In this document: piece after piece, positions 12,985-15,423 of the stretch
How the letters are laid out: the number at the start of each line of letters is the position of its first letter
How positions within the stretch are numbered: position 1 is the first letter of the stretch
From: JBEIFW01 sp044370695
GTDB taxonomy: Bacteria > Actinomycetota > Acidimicrobiia > Acidimicrobiales > Ilumatobacteraceae
Direction of reading: 5' to 3'
Length of the DNA stretch: 15,423 bases
NCBI GenBank assembly: GCA_044370695.1
Contig: JBILVB010000095.1
Coordinates: 1 to 15,423, forward strand
Notes under the pieces: model-generated
Seen by the model: the letters and a program-made list of their open reading frames with translations, nothing else
Databases searched by the model: none
Told to the model about the DNA's origin: nothing
Made by a program: the position numbers and the translations under genes

Positions 12985-13644
12985 GTGAACACGAGCAGGA
13001 TCGCCGTCGGGATCGGAGTGATCGGCGCCGTCCTCGGCGTCGTGTCCGTGGCGACGGGCTCGGGCGGCGCCGGCCTCGCCGCCGGCATCGCGGCACTGAT
13101 CGCCGGCATCCTCGCCACCCGCACCGATCCGGCGGCCGCGCCCGCCGTCGCCGTCCCGATCGACCGGGGCGGCGTGGCCGATCTCGCCCCGGCGATGTTC
13201 CCCGACTCCGGATTGTTCAACGAGCAGTACTTCAACGTGATGGTCGAGACCCGGGTGTCGGCGGCCAAGCGCCACCTGCGGCCGGTGTCGATCGTGCTCG
13301 TCGTGGTCGGCTGCCCGACCGACGGCAAGGTGCTCCCGGCCGAGCGCCTCACGGTGGCCCGCGCCGTGCGGGCGACGCTGCGGGAGGCCGACATCGCCTG
13401 CGAACTCGACGGCCGACTCGGGTTCATCCTCGAAGACACCCCCGAGGAAGGTGCGATCTGGACCCTGGAGCGTCTGCGCCGAGCCATCGGCGAGACCGAC
13501 GAGCGCCTGATGCAGTGGGCCGGGGTCGCCTGCTACCCGGCGCATGCGTTCAACGCGTCCGAGGTGCTCGCCAAGGCCGAAGCGGCGCTCGCCAACGCCC
13601 GGGAGTGGCCCCAGACCCGCATCGAGGTGGCCTCGGCCAACTGA
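12985..13644 (+). CDS. Membrane-anchored degenerate GGDEF-domain protein
   Basis: 219 aa from the GTG at 12985. Two hydrophobic helices (about 6-24 and 28-46) anchor it, then a linker rich in Ala and Pro leads to a GGDEF-like fold (about 74-210). Recognisable elements are DSGLFNEQYFNVMVE, RHLRPVSIVLVVV, ARAVRATLREADIACEL, FILEDTPEEGAIWTLERLRRAI and GVACYPAHAFNASEVLAKAEAAL. The GGDEF signature is replaced by DGRLGF (142-147) and the DxDxFK segment is missing, so cyclase activity is not expected. Proteins of this shape may bind a nucleotide or act as partners of active cyclases or phosphodiesterases; that is inference. It starts 30 bp after the mutase stop and is probably on the same transcript. 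It converges on the CLC gene 26 bp away. Confidence 0.7.
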   Translation: MNTSRIAVGIGVIGAVLGVVSVATGSGGAGLAAGIAALIAGILATRTDPAAAPAVAVPIDRGGVADLAPAMFPDSGLFNEQYFNVMVETRVSAAKRHLRPVSIVLVVVGCPTDGKVLPAERLTVARAVRATLREADIACELDGRLGFILEDTPEEGAIWTLERLRRAIGETDERLMQWAGVACYPAHAFNASEVLAKAEAALANAREWPQTRIEVASAN

Positions 13645-13674
13645 ATCCTGGGCTCACGGGCCGGGACGGTTCAG
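13641..13674. terminator. Possible bidirectional terminator over two stop codons
   Basis: CTGAA (13641-13645) and TTCAG (13670-13674) are perfect complements, extended inward by a wobble T-G and a C-G pair. Both arms contain a stop codon of the convergent genes. The long loop (about 20 nt) and the lack of a T-tract keep confidence low. Confidence 0.22.
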
Positions 13675-14870
13675 GGCGCGTCGTGACGCTGCGTCGAGTA
13701 GAGCGAGCGACGGGTCGACACGAGGCGGGCCACCAGGCAGGCGACGGCCGCCGGGGCGAGCGCAGCACCACCGAACAACTCGACGGCGAGCACCGAACAC
13801 GCGACCGGGGTGTTGGCCGCCGCACCCAGCACGGCGACGTGACCGACTGCGGCGGCCGCCCCGACCGGCAGTCCGAGCGGAGCGGCGAGCGCGGATCCCA
13901 ACGTGGCCCCGGCGACGAACAACGGCGTCACCTCACCGCCCTGGAACCCGGTGCCGAGCGTGACCGCCGTGAACACCACCTTCCACGCCCAGGCGGTGAT
14001 CCCGAACTCCACGCCGGCCACCGCTGCGGCGGCCAGCGGCGCCGACAGTCCGAGATAGGCACGGGTCCCGGCAACTGCGACGAGCGCGACGATGACGACA
14101 CCGCCGAGGACGGGGCGTACGAACCACGGCAGCCGACCGGCCTGGCGCTTCACGGTGTGGAGCAGCCCGACGAAGGCGAGCGCAGCCACTCCACAGCAGA
14201 CGCCGAGCAGTGCGTACCGGCCGAGGGTGGCGAGGTCGGCCGAGCCGGCCGGGAACGGCACCAGCGCAGGGTGCTCCACCCGCAGCGCCCGGGCGACCGC
14301 GTCGCCGACGAACGCGCCGACCAGGCACCCCGGTGCGGGGGCCAACCGCAGCCGGCCGGCCGTGGGCACCTCGAGCGCGAACACCGTGCCGGCCAACGGC
14401 GTACCGAAGATGGCGCCGAACCCGGCGGCGATCGCCACGACGAGCAGGTCGCCGCGATCCGTCGGCGCCCGCCGGCGCCAACGGGTCACGAGATCCGACA
14501 GCGAACCGGCGAGTTGCACGGCGACGCCTTCCCGCCCCGACGACCCCCCGAACAGGTGGGTCACCACCGTCGTGACGAAGATCAGCGGGGCCATGCGCCG
14601 GGGCACGTGGTGCGCCGGGGCGTGGATCTCCTCGATGATCAACGACACCCCGCCCGCGGCCCGGCCGCCCAGGTAGTGGTAGGCGGCCGCCACCCCGATC
14701 CCGGCGACGGGCAGCAACCACAGCAGCCAGGGAAGCCGCACGAACGTCGCGCCGGCCCAGTCGAGGCTGTGCAGGAAGGCGGCACCGGCGACGCCGGCGA
14801 TCACGCCCACCACGGCGGCGACGACCGAGCGACCGGCGAGGTCGGCGGTGGTCCGGACGGCGGCTCGCAC
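13671..14870 (-). CDS. CLC-family anion transporter, fluoride/proton antiporter (CLC-F) type
   Basis: 399 aa from the GTG at 14870, which has AGGA 7 bp upstream; a GTG at 14915 would add 15 residues rich in Gly, Ala and Pro. Multiple transmembrane helices cover the chain. The CLC signature regions are altered as in the CLC-F branch. GGVSLIIEEIH (73-83) stands where chloride-type proteins have GSGIP; RRMAPLIFVTTVVTHLFGGSSG leads to GREGVAVQ (112-119), keeping the gating glutamate E114; and GTGFQGGEVTPLFVAGATLG (306-325) carries the GGEVTP version of the GxFxP site. CLC-F proteins export fluoride in exchange for protons and protect against fluoride toxicity. Family is certain, the fluoride assignment is by motif resemblance. 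I see no crcB-type fluoride riboswitch in the short upstream region. Confidence 0.85.
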   Translation of the reverse strand: MRAAVRTTADLAGRSVVAAVVGVIAGVAGAAFLHSLDWAGATFVRLPWLLWLLPVAGIGVAAAYHYLGGRAAGGVSLIIEEIHAPAHHVPRRMAPLIFVTTVVTHLFGGSSGREGVAVQLAGSLSDLVTRWRRRAPTDRGDLLVVAIAAGFGAIFGTPLAGTVFALEVPTAGRLRLAPAPGCLVGAFVGDAVARALRVEHPALVPFPAGSADLATLGRYALLGVCCGVAALAFVGLLHTVKRQAGRLPWFVRPVLGGVVIVALVAVAGTRAYLGLSAPLAAAAVAGVEFGITAWAWKVVFTAVTLGTGFQGGEVTPLFVAGATLGSALAAPLGLPVGAAAAVGHVAVLGAAANTPVACSVLAVELFGGAALAPAAVACLVARLVSTRRSLYSTQRHDAP

Positions 14871-14909
14871 CGCAGCATCCTGCCCCGGCGCGCCCGGCGC
14901 GCCCCAGGG

Positions 14910-14922
14910 GGCCACAATGGCC
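14910..14922. promoter_or_regulatory. Short dyad between divergent CLC and YceH genes
   Basis: GGCCA (14910-14914) and TGGCC (14918-14922) are perfect 5-bp arms around CAA, in the 56-bp gap between the two divergent starts and 4 bp before the YceH ATG. It could be an operator shared by both genes; the arms are short, so chance is a fair alternative. Confidence 0.25.
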
Positions 14923-14926
14923 GGTG

Positions 14927-15423
14927 ATGCCCCCCGTGCTCCGCCCCGACGAGATCCGCGTGCTCGGCTGCCTGATGGAGAAAGAGACCACCACTCCGGA
15001 CGGGTACCCGATGACGGTGAACGCGCTCGTCACCGCCAGCAACCAGTCCACGAACCGGTTCCCGGTCGTCCGGTTCGACGAGCCGACGGTGGTGTCGGCC
15101 CTGACGTCGTTGCGGGAGAAAGGGATCACCCGGATCGTGTACTCGACGTCGAACCGGGCCCCCAAGCACCGCCACGTCGCCCGAGAGGCGTGGTCGATCG
15201 ACCTCGCCGAGCAGGCGATGCTGTGCGTGCTCGCGCTGCGCGGCCCGCAGACCGTCGGCGAGCTGAAGGGGCGCACCGAACGGCAGCACCCCTTCTCCGA
15301 CCTGGCCGAGGTGGAGCGCACGCTCGAGGTGCTCGCCGCACGACCCGAGCCGCTCGTCGTGCGCCTCACCCGCCGACCCGGGCAGAAAGACGCCCGCTGG
15401 ATGCACCTGCTCGGCGGGCCCGT
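14927..15423 (+). CDS. YceH family protein (DUF480), 3' end outside window
   Basis: The first 165 codons run open to the window edge. RPDEIRVLGCLMEKETTTPDGYPMTVNALVTASNQSTNR, then VVSALTSLREKGI, KHRHV, MLCVLALRGPQTVGELKGRTERQHPF, DLAEVERTLEVLA and RRPGQKDARWMHLL follow the YceH/DUF480 family throughout. The family consists of two winged-helix-like domains; a general DNA-binding or regulatory role is plausible but not established to my knowledge. Full members are roughly 210-220 aa, so about three quarters is present. Start: ATG at 14927, with an in-frame GTG directly before it at 14924; no ribosome site is evident, and CACAAT (14913-14918) could be a -10 for a near-leaderless transcript. It diverges from the CLC gene. 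Confidence 0.9.
   Translation, partial: MPPVLRPDEIRVLGCLMEKETTTPDGYPMTVNALVTASNQSTNRFPVVRFDEPTVVSALTSLREKGITRIVYSTSNRAPKHRHVAREAWSIDLAEQAMLCVLALRGPQTVGELKGRTERQHPFSDLAEVERTLEVLAARPEPLVVRLTRRPGQKDARWMHLLGGP

Noticed and set aside
14921..14940. GGTGATG near the CLC/YceH gap as a start of a fluoride riboswitch
   Set aside because: It lies on the strand of the YceH gene and includes its start codon. The rest of the crcB-motif pattern does not follow, and it is on the wrong strand for the transporter.
1..15423. CRISPR array, tRNA, rRNA, insertion sequence or prophage
   Set aside because: I found no regularly spaced repeats of CRISPR size, no tRNA-like cloverleaf or rRNA core sequence, and no transposase, integrase or phage structural gene. 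This was a reading by eye, not a covariance search.

Overview
The window reads as chromosomal DNA of a very high-GC actinobacterium. The evidence is GC-rich third codon positions, frequent GTG starts, ATGA/GTGA start-stop overlaps, an F420-type luciferase-like oxidoreductase, a WXG100 protein, a type I pantothenate kinase and an ethylmalonyl-CoA mutase of the MeaA/Ecm type. Class Acidimicrobiia is a guess from overall flavour, not something the sequence proves. Genes fill almost every base; no gap exceeds 300 bp, and I see no rRNA, tRNA, CRISPR array, transposase or phage gene.

Layout. (1) 1-1387, plus strand: the end of a CrtI-type carotenoid desaturase, translationally coupled to a family 2 glycosyltransferase, so the tail of a carotenoid (probably glycosylated carotenoid) locus. 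(2) 1388-1569: a repeat-rich island with an optional 50-codon ORF. (3) 1570-2892, plus: a GGDEF-EAL protein with a degenerate cyclase motif and an intact phosphodiesterase domain. (4) 2911-4134, minus: an M20 amidohydrolase convergent with it. (5) 4229-7376, plus: a small two-helix membrane protein, a YfcD-like Nudix hydrolase, an orphan WXG100 protein, then a tightly overlapping trio of a thiamine-binding-like protein, a YheO-type HTH regulator and a GNAT-HAD fusion. (6) 7384-9303, minus: a coaA and F420-dependent oxidoreductase pair. (7) 9386-13644, plus: 3-hydroxyacyl-CoA dehydrogenase, leucyl/phenylalanyl-tRNA protein transferase, ethylmalonyl-CoA mutase, and a membrane-anchored degenerate GGDEF protein. 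(8) 13671-14870, minus: a CLC transporter of the fluoride-exporter type. (9) 14927-end, plus: a YceH (DUF480) gene cut by the window edge.

How the genes fit together. The dehydrogenase and the mutase act at two steps of the ethylmalonyl-CoA route of acetyl-CoA assimilation, and they flank an N-degron tRNA transferase in one operon. Two cyclic-di-GMP-type proteins are present, neither with a canonical GGDEF motif. The thiamine-binding-like/HTH/GNAT-HAD trio is the best candidate here for an undescribed functional unit. Non-coding structure includes a dyad next to the dehydrogenase start inside a possible leaderless promoter, a 9-bp hairpin between divergent genes at 4164-4185, a nested dyad before the WXG100 gene, and inverted repeats that span both stop codons at all three convergent gene junctions.
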